The position numbers were made by a program, and so were the translations under genes. 64,000 bases of DNA from Alphaproteobacteria bacterium. GTDB taxonomy: Bacteria > Pseudomonadota > Alphaproteobacteria > Micavibrionales > Micavibrionaceae. Where the stretch lies: positions 113,566-177,565 of the forward strand of contig JAEUKP010000011.1 of assembly GCA_016794145.1 (NCBI GenBank), given 5' to 3'. The notes under the pieces are model-generated. The model had not been told where the DNA came from. It did not search any database and was given only the letters and a program-made list of their open reading frames with translations. Below, in pieces: positions 34,382 to 43,582 of this stretch; position 1 is the first letter of the stretch, and each line of letters begins with the position of its first letter.

Positions 34382-35635
34382 TCAAGATATTCTAATCAGC
34401 GCATGTTTTTTCTTGCCAGAGGATAATTTGATGTATCCGGCTGCTGTCAGATTTTCAGTGGTAAGGCGTTCGGTTCCGTCTGTTACAGGATAATCGTTGA
34501 CCTTGGCACCACCGCCCTGGATCAAACGTTTTGCTTCACCGTTGCTGTCAACCAGTCCTGAAAGACGTAAGGCATCAATAATCGTGATGCCTGTTTTCAG
34601 GTCATTTTCGGGAAGTGTGATCGTTGGCAGATTATCACCTGCGCCCCCTTGATCAAAGGTTCTATGTGCTGTCTCTGCGGCTTCAAGGGCTGCTGATTCT
34701 CCGTGTAGAATTTTTGTGCATTCAAATGCCAGAATTTTCTTTGCTTCGTTAATATCCGCGCCAGAGAGTTTTTCAAGTTTTGCAATCTCTGCCATCGGGA
34801 GAAGGGTAAATAATTTCAGGAACTTGCCGACATCACCGTCTTCTGTATTCCGCCAAAATTGCCAATAATCATAGGGTGATGTCATGTCTGCCCTTAGCCA
34901 TACAGCCCCCCCCTCTGTTTTCCCCATTTTTGCGCCAGAGGCTGTTGTAATCAACGGAACCGTCAGAACAAATAATTCTTTCCCTATTTTTTTATGGGCC
35001 AAATCAACACCATTGATCATATTTCCCCATTGATCGGATCCACCCAACTGAACAGATATTCCATAGGTTTGATACAGGTGTAGAAAATCATATCCCTGCA
35101 TAATCATATAATTGAATTCCAAAAAGGTCAGGGGTTGCTCCCTCTCGAGTCGTAATTTGACCGAGTCAAAGGACAGCATACGGTTTACTGTGAAACAGGT
35201 CCCATAATCCCGCAGAAATTCCATATAATTGAGGCTCAGAATCCAGTCTGCGTTATTGACCATCACTGCATCTGTTGGTCCTGTTCCATAGTGAATAAAA
35301 GAGCCATAGCTTTGTTGAATGCTTTTGATGTTTGCATCAATTTCAGCAGTCGTCAGAAGAGGTCGGGTCTTATCCTTAAAAGATGGGTCACCAATCATTG
35401 CCGTAGCCCCCCCGACAAGGGTATAGGGCTTATGTCCACATTTTTGGAACCAGTGGAGCATCATTATTGACACCATATGCCCGACATGAAGGCTCTTCCC
35501 TGTTGGGTCATATCCACAGAATGCAGATTGAGGGCCAGACGCAAGGGCAGCGTCCAACCCATCAAAATTGGAACATTGGTGAATAAACCCGCGTTCCTGC
35601 ATAATATTTAGAAAATCCGATTTAAATCTGGTCAT
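34382..35635 (-). CDS. tyrS: Tyrosyl-tRNA synthetase
   Basis: A 417-residue class I synthetase that charges tRNA-Tyr. The HIGH-type motif appears as HVGHMV near residue 52 and the KMSKS-type motif as KMGKTEGG near 235. A C-terminal S4 RNA-binding domain (ALRLSGLVDSNGEAKRLIQGGGAKVND) closes the chain. Length is typical. It is divergent from anmK, with only about 30 bases between start codons, an arrangement common in alphaproteobacteria. Confidence 0.97.
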   Translation of the reverse strand: MTRFKSDFLNIMQERGFIHQCSNFDGLDAALASGPQSAFCGYDPTGKSLHVGHMVSIMMLHWFQKCGHKPYTLVGGATAMIGDPSFKDKTRPLLTTAEIDANIKSIQQSYGSFIHYGTGPTDAVMVNNADWILSLNYMEFLRDYGTCFTVNRMLSFDSVKLRLEREQPLTFLEFNYMIMQGYDFLHLYQTYGISVQLGGSDQWGNMINGVDLAHKKIGKELFVLTVPLITTASGAKMGKTEGGAVWLRADMTSPYDYWQFWRNTEDGDVGKFLKLFTLLPMAEIAKLEKLSGADINEAKKILAFECTKILHGESAALEAAETAHRTFDQGGAGDNLPTITLPENDLKTGITIIDALRLSGLVDSNGEAKRLIQGGGAKVNDYPVTDGTERLTTENLTAAGYIKLSSGKKKHALIRIS

Positions 35636-35666
35636 TGTTTTGTTTTCCTTGGTTTTATGCTATCAA

Positions 35667-36773
35667 ATGGGTATGACTTTGCCAAGACTTTACAACGTAA
35701 TCGGCCTTATGTCCGGCACATCGCTGGATGGTATTGACGTTGCGTGGATTGAAACAGATGGTATTTCATACGTCAGGCCATTGGGTTTCTTATACTTTCC
35801 TTATTCTGAAACATTACGGAACAAGATCCGGTTATGTTTTGGCGCAAAAGTAAGAACCCAATCAATCAACGAGACAGAGATTGATCTAACGATGGCGCAC
35901 GCAGATGCCATTCAGAAAATGATGGATCACTACAGCCTGACAACAAAAGACATTGATATGGTCGGATTTCACGGGCAAACAATTACCCATGATCCGGATC
36001 ATGGGTTTACGTGGCAATTGGGGCATGCGGATTTATTGGCTGTTCATACAGGGCTTCCTGTTGTTTATGATTTCAGAACAGCGGATGTCGCTGCAGGTGG
36101 GCAGGGGGCTCCGTTGATACCCATCTATCATCAGGCGCGGGCCGTTTCATCGGATCTATCCTTTCCTGTCGCGATCTTGAATATTGGTGGCGTGTCGAAT
36201 GTGACCTGGATGGATGGCCGCGAAGATGGTCTCTTTGCTTTTGATTGTGGTCCGGGCAATGCGTTGATTGACGATTATGTGTTAAAATCAACAGGGGCCC
36301 GTTTTGATAAAGATGGTCAAATTGCTTTTTCAGGTAAGGTCCACCCCCCTATTTTATCCCGCTGGTTGTCACACCCATACTTTCAGAAACCGCCACCTAA
36401 ATCTTTGGATAGGGGCGCATGGGATGTCGATGATTTGTCAGAGTTATCTTGTGCAGACGCGGTTGCAACATTGACAGGTTTTACAGCCGCAGCAATTGCA
36501 GATGGGGTCCGTTATTTTCCGGCTCCGGTTAGGGGGTGTTATGTGACGGGCGGGGGGCGTTTAAATCCGGCTCTTATGGACGCTTTATCCAAAAGGTTTG
36601 AATGTCCGGTTGCCCCCGTTGAATCTTTGGGATGGAATGGCGATGCACTCGAAGCCGAAGGTTTTGCGTATCTAGCGGTCCGGTCTGTTTTAGGCTTGCC
36701 CTTGTCTTATCCGGGAACAACAGGGGTTCCATATGCCCGGACAGGTGGAAAAATCACGAGTCATCGGGCGTGA
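35667..36773 (+). CDS. anmK: Anhydro-N-acetylmuramic acid kinase
   Basis: About 368 residues from the ATG at 35667 (next ATG at 35673). It phosphorylates and opens 1,6-anhydro-MurNAc recovered from cell-wall turnover, giving MurNAc-6-phosphate. The sugar-kinase signatures are GLMSGTSLDGIDV (phosphate 1), GFHGQTITHDP, FDCGPGNALIDDY and YVTGGGRLNP (adenosine). An upstream TTG at 35640 is in frame but would put the start almost against tyrS. Presence implies peptidoglycan recycling. Confidence 0.95.
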   Translation: MGMTLPRLYNVIGLMSGTSLDGIDVAWIETDGISYVRPLGFLYFPYSETLRNKIRLCFGAKVRTQSINETEIDLTMAHADAIQKMMDHYSLTTKDIDMVGFHGQTITHDPDHGFTWQLGHADLLAVHTGLPVVYDFRTADVAAGGQGAPLIPIYHQARAVSSDLSFPVAILNIGGVSNVTWMDGREDGLFAFDCGPGNALIDDYVLKSTGARFDKDGQIAFSGKVHPPILSRWLSHPYFQKPPPKSLDRGAWDVDDLSELSCADAVATLTGFTAAAIADGVRYFPAPVRGCYVTGGGRLNPALMDALSKRFECPVAPVESLGWNGDALEAEGFAYLAVRSVLGLPLSYPGTTGVPYARTGGKITSHRA

Positions 36774-36879
36774 TCCCGGAATTGACTGTTTCAGTGTTTT
36801 CTTGCTTTTTCTGATAAAACGGAGTAAATTGCGATCACTCATAAAATCAACCAATAAATTCGTTTGAGGGGTGTCTGTT

Positions 36880-37299
36880 ATGGATCTGAAAGAAGATTTT
36901 AAAAGAATTCAAGGGGCTGGTTTATCTGGCCTCTGCTTTGCCTTTGTGGTGGCAGCAACGCCCCTTTTGTCAGGGTGCAGCCCTGAGCTTGCCAGGCACG
37001 TGGTTCGTCAGTCTGTGGGGGCAGGAACTGTTGGCCCTCGCGAAGCTGCCCGCAGGGAGTTGCGTGGTGCTCTGGGGTTTCCTGCGACAGTTCGCCCGGA
37101 ACCGGTTTTGATATTTCGTGGGCAGGGCCCTGCGACCGATATGTTGAATCGGTTGTTTTCTGTCAATTCTATCCCTTGGTTGAGCAATGGTAGAGGTATG
37201 GTGGATCCTAGTCCTTATAGGGAGGATCCTAACGGTCAGGGCGCGCCTCTCGATTCTTATTCGACTCCTGTTCCTCTCCGGAGACGATTTGAGTATTAA
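36880..37299 (+). CDS. Putative lipoprotein, unknown function
   Basis: About 139 residues from the ATG at 36880; GTG at 36871 is also in frame. The N-terminus is charged for about 12 residues, then hydrophobic, ending in a Leu-Ser-Gly-Cys lipobox. The mature part is Arg/Pro-rich with no recognised domain. It precedes a second small lipoprotein by 30 bases, and both are more GC-rich than the surrounding genes. Confidence 0.65.
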   Translation: MDLKEDFKRIQGAGLSGLCFAFVVAATPLLSGCSPELARHVVRQSVGAGTVGPREAARRELRGALGFPATVRPEPVLIFRGQGPATDMLNRLFSVNSIPWLSNGRGMVDPSPYREDPNGQGAPLDSYSTPVPLRRRFEY

Positions 37300-37329
37300 T
37301 GGCCTTCTTACTAGATAGGTGGTATTAAG

Positions 37330-37872
37330 ATGCAACATTCTGCTTTCTCTAAACAATTCGGGCCCCCCTTGCTTGCGGTTTTTGCCCTGGCGGGCTGTGC
37401 AACACGCACATCTCATCTTCCGGCGCAGGAAGTGGTTCCGGCACCCGGGTACAGTCATCAAGTTTTTATAAGTCCCTGCGAGGCTGAAGGCATTGAAGTT
37501 CGTCCTATCGCGGAGGTTACTCGTTCGGAACTTAACCAGAGGCTAAGAGATGGCCAATACCTTCAGACGCATCGGGGGGATTACCTTTTCTATCAACAAT
37601 CGTTGAGCTCAAGATTAGGAGGCATTTTTTGGCCTTTGGTTGGCGCGGCTTTAGGGCAGACCCTTGGACAAGGGTCTGGGCGCACAGCGGGTGCTGTTGT
37701 GGGGGGTGTTGTAGGAGGCACTCTGGGGGACTGGCACTCATCGGCAGCCAGACAAGACATTCTGGTCCGTTTTGCGGCGTGCAAACAGTATCTAAACGGG
37801 TTGAATACGGCGCCAGGCGGCGGCACGCCCATCCCTTTACCGGGAGGTCGCTACCCTGACAGATGGAGGTAA
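37330..37872 (+). CDS. Putative lipoprotein with glycine-zipper-like segment
   Basis: A 180-residue protein. The signal peptide ends in Leu-Ala-Gly-Cys (Cys about residue 23). Residues about 97-140 form a Gly/Ala/Val-rich stretch (LGQTLGQGSGRTAGAVVGG) like the glycine-zipper segments found in outer membrane lipoproteins such as SlyB/Rickettsia 17-kDa antigen. The tail is Gly/Pro-rich. It probably is cotranscribed with the preceding lipoprotein gene. Function unknown. Confidence 0.68.
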   Translation: MQHSAFSKQFGPPLLAVFALAGCATRTSHLPAQEVVPAPGYSHQVFISPCEAEGIEVRPIAEVTRSELNQRLRDGQYLQTHRGDYLFYQQSLSSRLGGIFWPLVGAALGQTLGQGSGRTAGAVVGGVVGGTLGDWHSSAARQDILVRFAACKQYLNGLNTAPGGGTPIPLPGGRYPDRWR

Positions 37873-38004
37873 TAGGGAGGGGTTTGACGTTTATCTTCTT
37901 GATCTTTTGTTCACCCTTTGTCTTTGGCCCCTTCACAAAGATCTTCAAATCTGGCATTGTCTGAGTATGGACTTTATAGACATAATGATTTTCCGAATTA
38001 TCAG

Positions 38005-38034
38005 CCCGACTTTGTTTTTTTAACAAGAGTCGGG
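38005..38034. other. Strong hairpin in the ileS leader region
   Basis: CCCGACT (38005-38011) pairs with AGTCGGG (38028-38034); inner TTGTT and AACAA extend the stem with a bulge. It lies about 88 bases before the ileS start and has no T tract on the plus strand, so it may be an mRNA leader structure rather than a terminator. No known riboswitch or T-box pattern was seen in 37873-38121. Confidence 0.4.
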
Positions 38035-38121
38035 TTCCCGTATGCTTTTCAATCTGCTACAACCATTTCCACGACATCAATCCTGAAATATCAGGAAAAT
38101 AGACTGCGAGATTTTATAAAG

Positions 38122-40983
38122 ATGACCCCTGAAACAAAAAATGATTTTTATGTGTTCCTTCCGAAAACAGATTTTCCAATGCGTGGTGACTTGCCACAAA
38201 AAGAACCAGGAATTCTTGCCGCTTGGGAGTCAATGGATTTGTACCAAAAGATCCGTGATGCGTCCCTAGGTCGGCCGCGTTATGTCTTACATGACGGTCC
38301 CCCCTACGCAAATGGTGATATCCATATGGGGCATGCGATCAACAAAATTTTAAAAGACGTGATCGTTCGCGCGCATCAATCAGTCGGATATGATTCACCG
38401 TATATCCCAGGATGGGATTGTCACGGTTTGCCGATTGAATGGAAGATTGAAGAGCAGTATCGCGAAAAAGGTCTTGATAAAGATGATATCAATATCCTTG
38501 ATTTTCGTCAGGAGTGTCGTGATTTTGCCCAAAAATGGGTCGATATCCAAGCCAGTGAATTTAAGCGCCTTGGGGTCAGCGGAAATTGGAAACAACCATA
38601 TCTGACAATGACCAAACACGCAGAAAGCCGCATTGTCAGGGAGATTCACAAATTTTTGATGAATGGGCTTTTGTACAAAGGTGTGAAGCCTGTTATGTGG
38701 TCTGTTGTTGAAAAAACAGCCTTGGCCGAAGCTGAGGTCGAGTATAAGGAGCATAAATCCATTACGATTTGGGTTAAGTTCCCCGTCGTTAAAGCCACTG
38801 ACAGCAGATTAGATGGTACGCAAATTGTTATCTGGACAACAACTCCATGGACGATGCCATCCAATCGTGGAATTGCGGCAAGTGAAACAATTCGATATGG
38901 AATTTTTAAATACGGGGATCAGAAATTGGTTCTGGCGTTATCGCTTGCCGATGCCGTTAAAGAGGCCGCAAAAATTGACAATTGGACATTAGAAGCTGAA
39001 TTAACAGGCGCGGATATTATCGGTAGTATTTGTGCGCATCCTTTGCGGGGACAAGGGTTTGAATTTGATGTTCCGGTTTTAAAGGCAGATTTTGTGACTG
39101 AAGATGCTGGAACAGGGTTTGTTCATATTGCCCCAAGCCATGGTGAGGATGACTTTTACTTGGGCAAATCTGTCGGACTGGAAATTACGGATAATGTGAC
39201 GGATGATGGTAAGTATAAAGACCATGTTCCTCTTTTTGCAGGGTTGGAGATTTATACGCAGAAAGGTGAAATGGGTAACGGTAATTTTGCGGTTTTAAAA
39301 GCACTCGACGAATCCGGTTATTTGTTGACCAAGGGATCTGTTCGCCATGACTATCCGCATAGTTGGAGGTCAAAAGCGCCCTTAATTTTCCGCACGACGC
39401 CTCAGTGGTTTATTGCAATGGATAAACAGAAAGAGGGAAAAACTTTGCGTGAAACAGCATTACAGGCGATCAAAGATACCGATTGGTACCCGTCTGCGGG
39501 TGAAAACCGTATTACCGCAATGATTGCAGGTCGACCTGATTGGTGTATTTCCCGACAACGAGCCTGGGGGGTTCCGATTGCTTTGTTTCTCGACAAAGCC
39601 ACAGGACAGCCATTGAAGGATGAGGTCATCAATGCAAATATCCAGAAGATTTTTGAAGCTGAAGGATCTGATGCATGGTTTGCAAGACCAGCCCAAGATT
39701 TTCTGGGGGATAGGTATCAGTCGGAGAATTATGAGCAAGTATTCGATGTTGTTGATGTTTGGTTTGAATCCGGTTCAACGCATAGCTTTGTCATGGAAGA
39801 TCGTGTGGATGGTGTTGGCGAAGGACATCAGGCTGATTTGTATCTAGAGGGATCGGATCAGCATCGTGGCTGGTTTCACTCCTCCCTTCTTGAATCTTGT
39901 GGGACCCGTGGCCGTGCCCCCTATAAAGCTGTTTTGACACATGGATTTGTGTTGGATGAAAAGGGATATAAAATGTCCAAGTCACTTGGCAATATTGTTG
40001 ATCCATTGCAGGTGATGAAAGAGCATGGGGCAGATATTTTACGTTTATGGACGGTTACATCCAATTATTCCGAAGATATACGGATCGGCAAAGATACATT
40101 AAAATTGAACAGTGATTTGTATCGCCGTATTCGGAACACGTTCCGTTTCTTGCTTGGTGCTCTTGATGGGTTTTCAGAGAGTGAAAAGATTGTTGCGGCA
40201 GACTATGCGAAAATGCCTGAGCTTGAACAATTGGTTCTACATTGGATTGCAGAAATGGATGGGACAATCCGGATGGCTATCCAGTCACATGATTACAACA
40301 CGATGATTCAAAGATTGCATCATTTCTGTTCGGGTGATTTATCAGCATTTTATTTTGATATTCGGAAGGATAGATTATATTGTGATCGCCCCGATGGCTT
40401 TGATCGTCGTGCCTGTCGAACGGTTCTGTATCACTTGTTTGAATGTCTGGTCACATGGTTTGCCCCAATTCTTTCTTTTACTGCTGAGGAGGCTTGGGGC
40501 TATCGTCCATCATGTCTTTCCCCGGATATCAAAAGTGTTCATCTGACAACGTATCCGACCATTCCTGTTGTATGGAAGAACGACAGGTTGTCGGTAAAAT
40601 GGGATAAGATTCGTGATGTTCGTCGTGTTGTTTTGGGGGCACTTGAACCTAAACGTGCAGATAAAACAATTGGCTCTTCGCTTGAGGCTCATCCTCGGAT
40701 TTTTGTTGATTTGGCGACTGCGGAACTTTTAAATGGCATTGATATGGCAGAAATTTCAATTACATCTCAGGCAACGATTGTTGTTGGAGAGTCTCCTGTT
40801 GGGGCATTCTCTTTAAATGATGTTGCAGGTATTGGGGTTGTCTTTGAACTTGCCGAAGGTGAAAAATGTGAACGCTGTTGGAAAGTGCTACCGGATGTTG
40901 GGATCGATCCTGAGTATCCAACTCTTTCCAAGCGCGATGCTGATGCTGTCAGGTATTATCACTCGATTAAGAAAGTTGCATAA
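38122..40983 (+). CDS. ileS: Isoleucyl-tRNA synthetase
   Basis: About 953 residues from the ATG at 38122; the frame is open back to 37918, but the sequence before this ATG is not protein-like for IleRS. HMGHA (HIGH) lies near residue 73 in YANGDIHMGHAINKILKD and KMSKSLGN near residue 618. The editing domain lies between, and a C-terminal GEKCERCWKVLPDVG remnant of the zinc finger keeps only one Cys pair. It charges tRNA-Ile and hydrolyses misactivated valine. The lspA gene follows directly, the usual ileS-lspA pair. Confidence 0.97.
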   Translation: MTPETKNDFYVFLPKTDFPMRGDLPQKEPGILAAWESMDLYQKIRDASLGRPRYVLHDGPPYANGDIHMGHAINKILKDVIVRAHQSVGYDSPYIPGWDCHGLPIEWKIEEQYREKGLDKDDINILDFRQECRDFAQKWVDIQASEFKRLGVSGNWKQPYLTMTKHAESRIVREIHKFLMNGLLYKGVKPVMWSVVEKTALAEAEVEYKEHKSITIWVKFPVVKATDSRLDGTQIVIWTTTPWTMPSNRGIAASETIRYGIFKYGDQKLVLALSLADAVKEAAKIDNWTLEAELTGADIIGSICAHPLRGQGFEFDVPVLKADFVTEDAGTGFVHIAPSHGEDDFYLGKSVGLEITDNVTDDGKYKDHVPLFAGLEIYTQKGEMGNGNFAVLKALDESGYLLTKGSVRHDYPHSWRSKAPLIFRTTPQWFIAMDKQKEGKTLRETALQAIKDTDWYPSAGENRITAMIAGRPDWCISRQRAWGVPIALFLDKATGQPLKDEVINANIQKIFEAEGSDAWFARPAQDFLGDRYQSENYEQVFDVVDVWFESGSTHSFVMEDRVDGVGEGHQADLYLEGSDQHRGWFHSSLLESCGTRGRAPYKAVLTHGFVLDEKGYKMSKSLGNIVDPLQVMKEHGADILRLWTVTSNYSEDIRIGKDTLKLNSDLYRRIRNTFRFLLGALDGFSESEKIVAADYAKMPELEQLVLHWIAEMDGTIRMAIQSHDYNTMIQRLHHFCSGDLSAFYFDIRKDRLYCDRPDGFDRRACRTVLYHLFECLVTWFAPILSFTAEEAWGYRPSCLSPDIKSVHLTTYPTIPVVWKNDRLSVKWDKIRDVRRVVLGALEPKRADKTIGSSLEAHPRIFVDLATAELLNGIDMAEISITSQATIVVGESPVGAFSLNDVAGIGVVFELAEGEKCERCWKVLPDVGIDPEYPTLSKRDADAVRYYHSIKKVA

Positions 40984-40984
40984 A

Positions 40985-41572
40985 ATGCAGAAAGTTTTTC
41001 TTGTCGGGGTTATCATATCGCTGGCCTTCGCAGATCAATTGAGCAAATGGTGGTTGATCGAGGTTTTCTATAAACCTCGATTATTCGAGGCAGATGGCCC
41101 ATCCTTATCATTTTTTGAATGGCTTGCGACCTTTGGTCAACAGCAATTGCCACCGATTTCAATTGAAATAACCTCTTTTTTTAATCTGGTGATGGTATGG
41201 AATAGGGGGGTCAGTTTTGGCATTTTCTCATCTGTTCATGAAATCATGCCTTATGTCCTAAGCGCGGTTGCCTTGGTGATGGCCGTCATATTGGGTGTGT
41301 GGATGTCCCGGGCCAAATATCTCACCACATTGATTCCTTTATCTATGATTATCTCCGGCGCGGTTGCAAATGTCTGGGATAGGTTGCGTTTTGGGGCTGT
41401 CGCCGATTTTCTTGATTTTCACTATCAAGAAATACACTATCCTGCGTTTAATGTTGCGGATTGTTGTATTGTTGTTGGTGTATTGTTATTGGCCGTTGAC
41501 GGGATTATAATAGAGCGCTGTCGCAACAAAAAGAAATTGCAAAGGGAAATTTTGAATGAATCTGCTTGTTAA
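40985..41572 (+). CDS. lspA: Lipoprotein signal peptidase (signal peptidase II)
   Basis: About 195 residues with four transmembrane segments, starting at the ATG one base after the ileS stop. The catalytic aspartates are in GAVADFLDF and NVADCCI; NVWDRLRFG is the conserved block before them. It cleaves the signal peptide of prolipoproteins after lipid attachment, and so acts on several lipoproteins encoded here. A loop of about 30 residues after the first helix is somewhat longer than usual. Its 3' end overlaps the DUF3035 gene by 17 bases. Confidence 0.93.
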   Translation: MQKVFLVGVIISLAFADQLSKWWLIEVFYKPRLFEADGPSLSFFEWLATFGQQQLPPISIEITSFFNLVMVWNRGVSFGIFSSVHEIMPYVLSAVALVMAVILGVWMSRAKYLTTLIPLSMIISGAVANVWDRLRFGAVADFLDFHYQEIHYPAFNVADCCIVVGVLLLAVDGIIIERCRNKKKLQREILNESAC

Positions 41573-42077
41573 AATGTCCGCCCTGAGTGTTTTTTTTCTG
41601 GTGGCTGGATGCGATACAGTTAAAACCGAGTTGGGGCTTGATCGTCATATACCTGATGAATTCTCGGTCATGCAGAGGGCACCGCTTGAAATTCCTGCTG
41701 ACCTTAACACACTGCCTGTTCCACAGCCAGGGGCAAGTCGTCCTCAGGAGGTGGCCGCGAAAGAACAGGCAAAAGGCCTTCTTCTGGGTGATCAAAAAAC
41801 ACAATCAATCGTAGAAAAGCCATCTGTCTCTGAGAAAATTTTGGTTAATAAAGTTGGTGGCGGGACCATAGATTCAAACGTTCGGGAGAAATTAGCCGTT
41901 GAATCCCAATCCGCTACAAAAGACAATCGCCCTGTTGTAAAACGCATTCTTGGAATTGGCAAAGAAAATGCAGGATCGCGTGTTGTTGATGCCGAGGCTG
42001 AGGCAAAGCGAATCCAGGATGCTAAAAAAGCCGGAAAACCAATCACGGATGGTATAACCCCCTCTTTAGAAGAATAA
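41556..42077 (+). CDS. DUF3035 family lipoprotein (BamF-like annotation)
   Basis: A 173-residue lipoprotein with lipobox Val-Ala-Gly-Cys (Cys19). The mature start GLDRHIPDEFSVMQRAPLEIP and PVPQPGASRPQE matches the alphaproteobacterial DUF3035 pattern; some databases call such proteins BamF, a beta-barrel assembly component. The rest is polar and probably extended. It overlaps lspA and precedes the M16 peptidase genes, forming an ileS-lspA-DUF3035-M16 unit. The BAM role is family-level and not shown by the sequence. Confidence 0.75.
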   Translation: MNLLVKMSALSVFFLVAGCDTVKTELGLDRHIPDEFSVMQRAPLEIPADLNTLPVPQPGASRPQEVAAKEQAKGLLLGDQKTQSIVEKPSVSEKILVNKVGGGTIDSNVREKLAVESQSATKDNRPVVKRILGIGKENAGSRVVDAEAEAKRIQDAKKAGKPITDGITPSLEE

Positions 42078-42086
42078 GGTGATAAG

Positions 42087-42140
42087 ATGAAAGAATGTTG
42101 TCCTGTCTGTGATGGTAAGGTTGTGATGGTAAGGCCGTAA
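42087..42140 (+). CDS. Possible 17-residue leader peptide with a Cys cluster
   Basis: A short frame starting at an ATG with an AAGGTG ribosome-type site encodes MKECCPVCDGKVVMVRP and stops six bases before the M16 gene. A 14-base tandem duplication (about 42106-42133) lies inside it; removing one copy would join this frame to the M16 gene. It may be a leader peptide, a remnant or an assembly artefact. Confidence 0.25.
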   Translation: MKECCPVCDGKVVMVRP

Positions 42141-42145
42141 CAGTT

Positions 42146-43582
42146 ATGTCCAAATCTGTTCATTCTTTAGCCGCTGGAATATCACATTCGTTTTATGCTC
42201 TTTTCTCTATTTTAATTCTTATTAGTCTTCCCTGTCTATCAATACAGGCAAGGGCAGATGTTACAAAAAAAGTATACAATGCCGAGGAAACGACCCTTTC
42301 GAATGGGATGCAGGTCGTGGTTATCTCTAATCATCGTGCGCCGGTCGTTTCACATATGGTTTGGTATAAGGTAGGTGCTGCGGATGAACCCCAAGGAGAC
42401 GGAATCTCCGGTACTGCCCATTTTCTAGAGCATTTAATGTTTAAAGGTACAAAAGCAATTCCACCCGGGGAGTTTTCAAAAATCATCCGATCCTGGGGGG
42501 GGGAGGATAATGCATTTACCAGTTGGGATTATACGGCATATTTTCAGTCGATTGCAAAAGATAAACTGCCAAACGTCATGGCATTAGAGGCGGACCGGAT
42601 GATTAATCTTAGTCTTCCAGCTCGAGATATTGAATTAGAACGTGATGTGATTATCGAAGAACGCCGTATGCGCATAGATAACGATCCCCAGTCGTTATTT
42701 GCAGAACAAGTGAGAGCTGTTTTATTTTCCTCTACAAATTATGCCGTCCCTATCATCGGATGGCATGATGAAATGCCAAAATTAAAAAGAGAGCATGTTC
42801 TTGATTATTATCAAACATGGTACACCCCCAAAAATGCAATTCTGGTGGTATCTGGGGATGTCACGATGAGGGATGTCAAGCCGATGGCTGAAAAGTTTTA
42901 TGGTATTATCCCCAGTCATGATGTTCCATCACATATCCGCCCAATAACCCCTGATTTTCCAGCTCCTGTGACATTAAAATTCGTAAGCCAGGATCTTCAT
43001 CAGCCTGTCTTCCTTCAGGCTTGGCGCGCCCCAAGTTATTTGATGAATAAAAGAGAGGCTTTTGCGCTTGATGTTTTGATGGAAGCATTAAGTGGGGGGG
43101 CATCAACAGAGCTGTATCAGTCACTGGTTGTCAAACGAAAGATCGCAACGGATATATCACTTTCCTTCGAGGGTGATTCTCGGGGCGAGGGAAGTATTTG
43201 GTTGTCCGCCGTTCCTGCTCCGAATGTTACACTTGAGGAGCTTCAAAAAGCAATTCATGATAAATTCATTGATCTTGTCGCCTCTGGCTTAACACCGATT
43301 TCTGTTGAGAAAGCAAAAACGCGACTGATAGATTCTGAAATATATGCACGCGATAGTGTGATGGGGCCAGCGATGGTTGTTGGACAATCTTTATCATATG
43401 GGTTAACCTTGGAAGAGATTGAAACGCGGCCTGCACAGATTGAAGCTGTAACTCTTGATGATGCAAACGCTGTTTTAAAAATATATCTGGATCCTTTGTC
43501 CCCGAAACATTTTCCGGTTATTGGTTTGATGATGCCTCAGGGTTCTGGAAAGACCACAACAACAAACAAGAAGGCGCAATAA
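42146..43582 (+). CDS. Periplasmic M16 zinc peptidase (catalytic subunit)
   Basis: A 478-residue exported protein with a signal peptide of about 38 residues. The inverted zinc motif HFLEH (HxxEH, about 93-97) lies in the GTAHFLEHLMFKG block, and the downstream Glu is in ELERDVIIEERRMR. It belongs to the pitrilysin/mitochondrial-processing-peptidase group. It is paired with the following, inactive M16 gene (one-base overlap); bacterial pairs of this type work as dimers in the periplasm. A run of nine G (42495-42503) lies in the coding region. Confidence 0.92.
   Translation: MSKSVHSLAAGISHSFYALFSILILISLPCLSIQARADVTKKVYNAEETTLSNGMQVVVISNHRAPVVSHMVWYKVGAADEPQGDGISGTAHFLEHLMFKGTKAIPPGEFSKIIRSWGGEDNAFTSWDYTAYFQSIAKDKLPNVMALEADRMINLSLPARDIELERDVIIEERRMRIDNDPQSLFAEQVRAVLFSSTNYAVPIIGWHDEMPKLKREHVLDYYQTWYTPKNAILVVSGDVTMRDVKPMAEKFYGIIPSHDVPSHIRPITPDFPAPVTLKFVSQDLHQPVFLQAWRAPSYLMNKREAFALDVLMEALSGGASTELYQSLVVKRKIATDISLSFEGDSRGEGSIWLSAVPAPNVTLEELQKAIHDKFIDLVASGLTPISVEKAKTRLIDSEIYARDSVMGPAMVVGQSLSYGLTLEEIETRPAQIEAVTLDDANAVLKIYLDPLSPKHFPVIGLMMPQGSGKTTTTNKKAQ

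Noticed and set aside
36970..37461. 163-codon minus-strand frame opposite the first lipoprotein
   Set aside because: Arg/His-rich antisense product with no recognisable protein pattern.
37532..38026. 164-codon minus-strand frame opposite the second lipoprotein
   Set aside because: Basic, Pro/Gln-rich sequence typical of antisense reading; the plus-strand lipoprotein has a signal peptide and lipobox.
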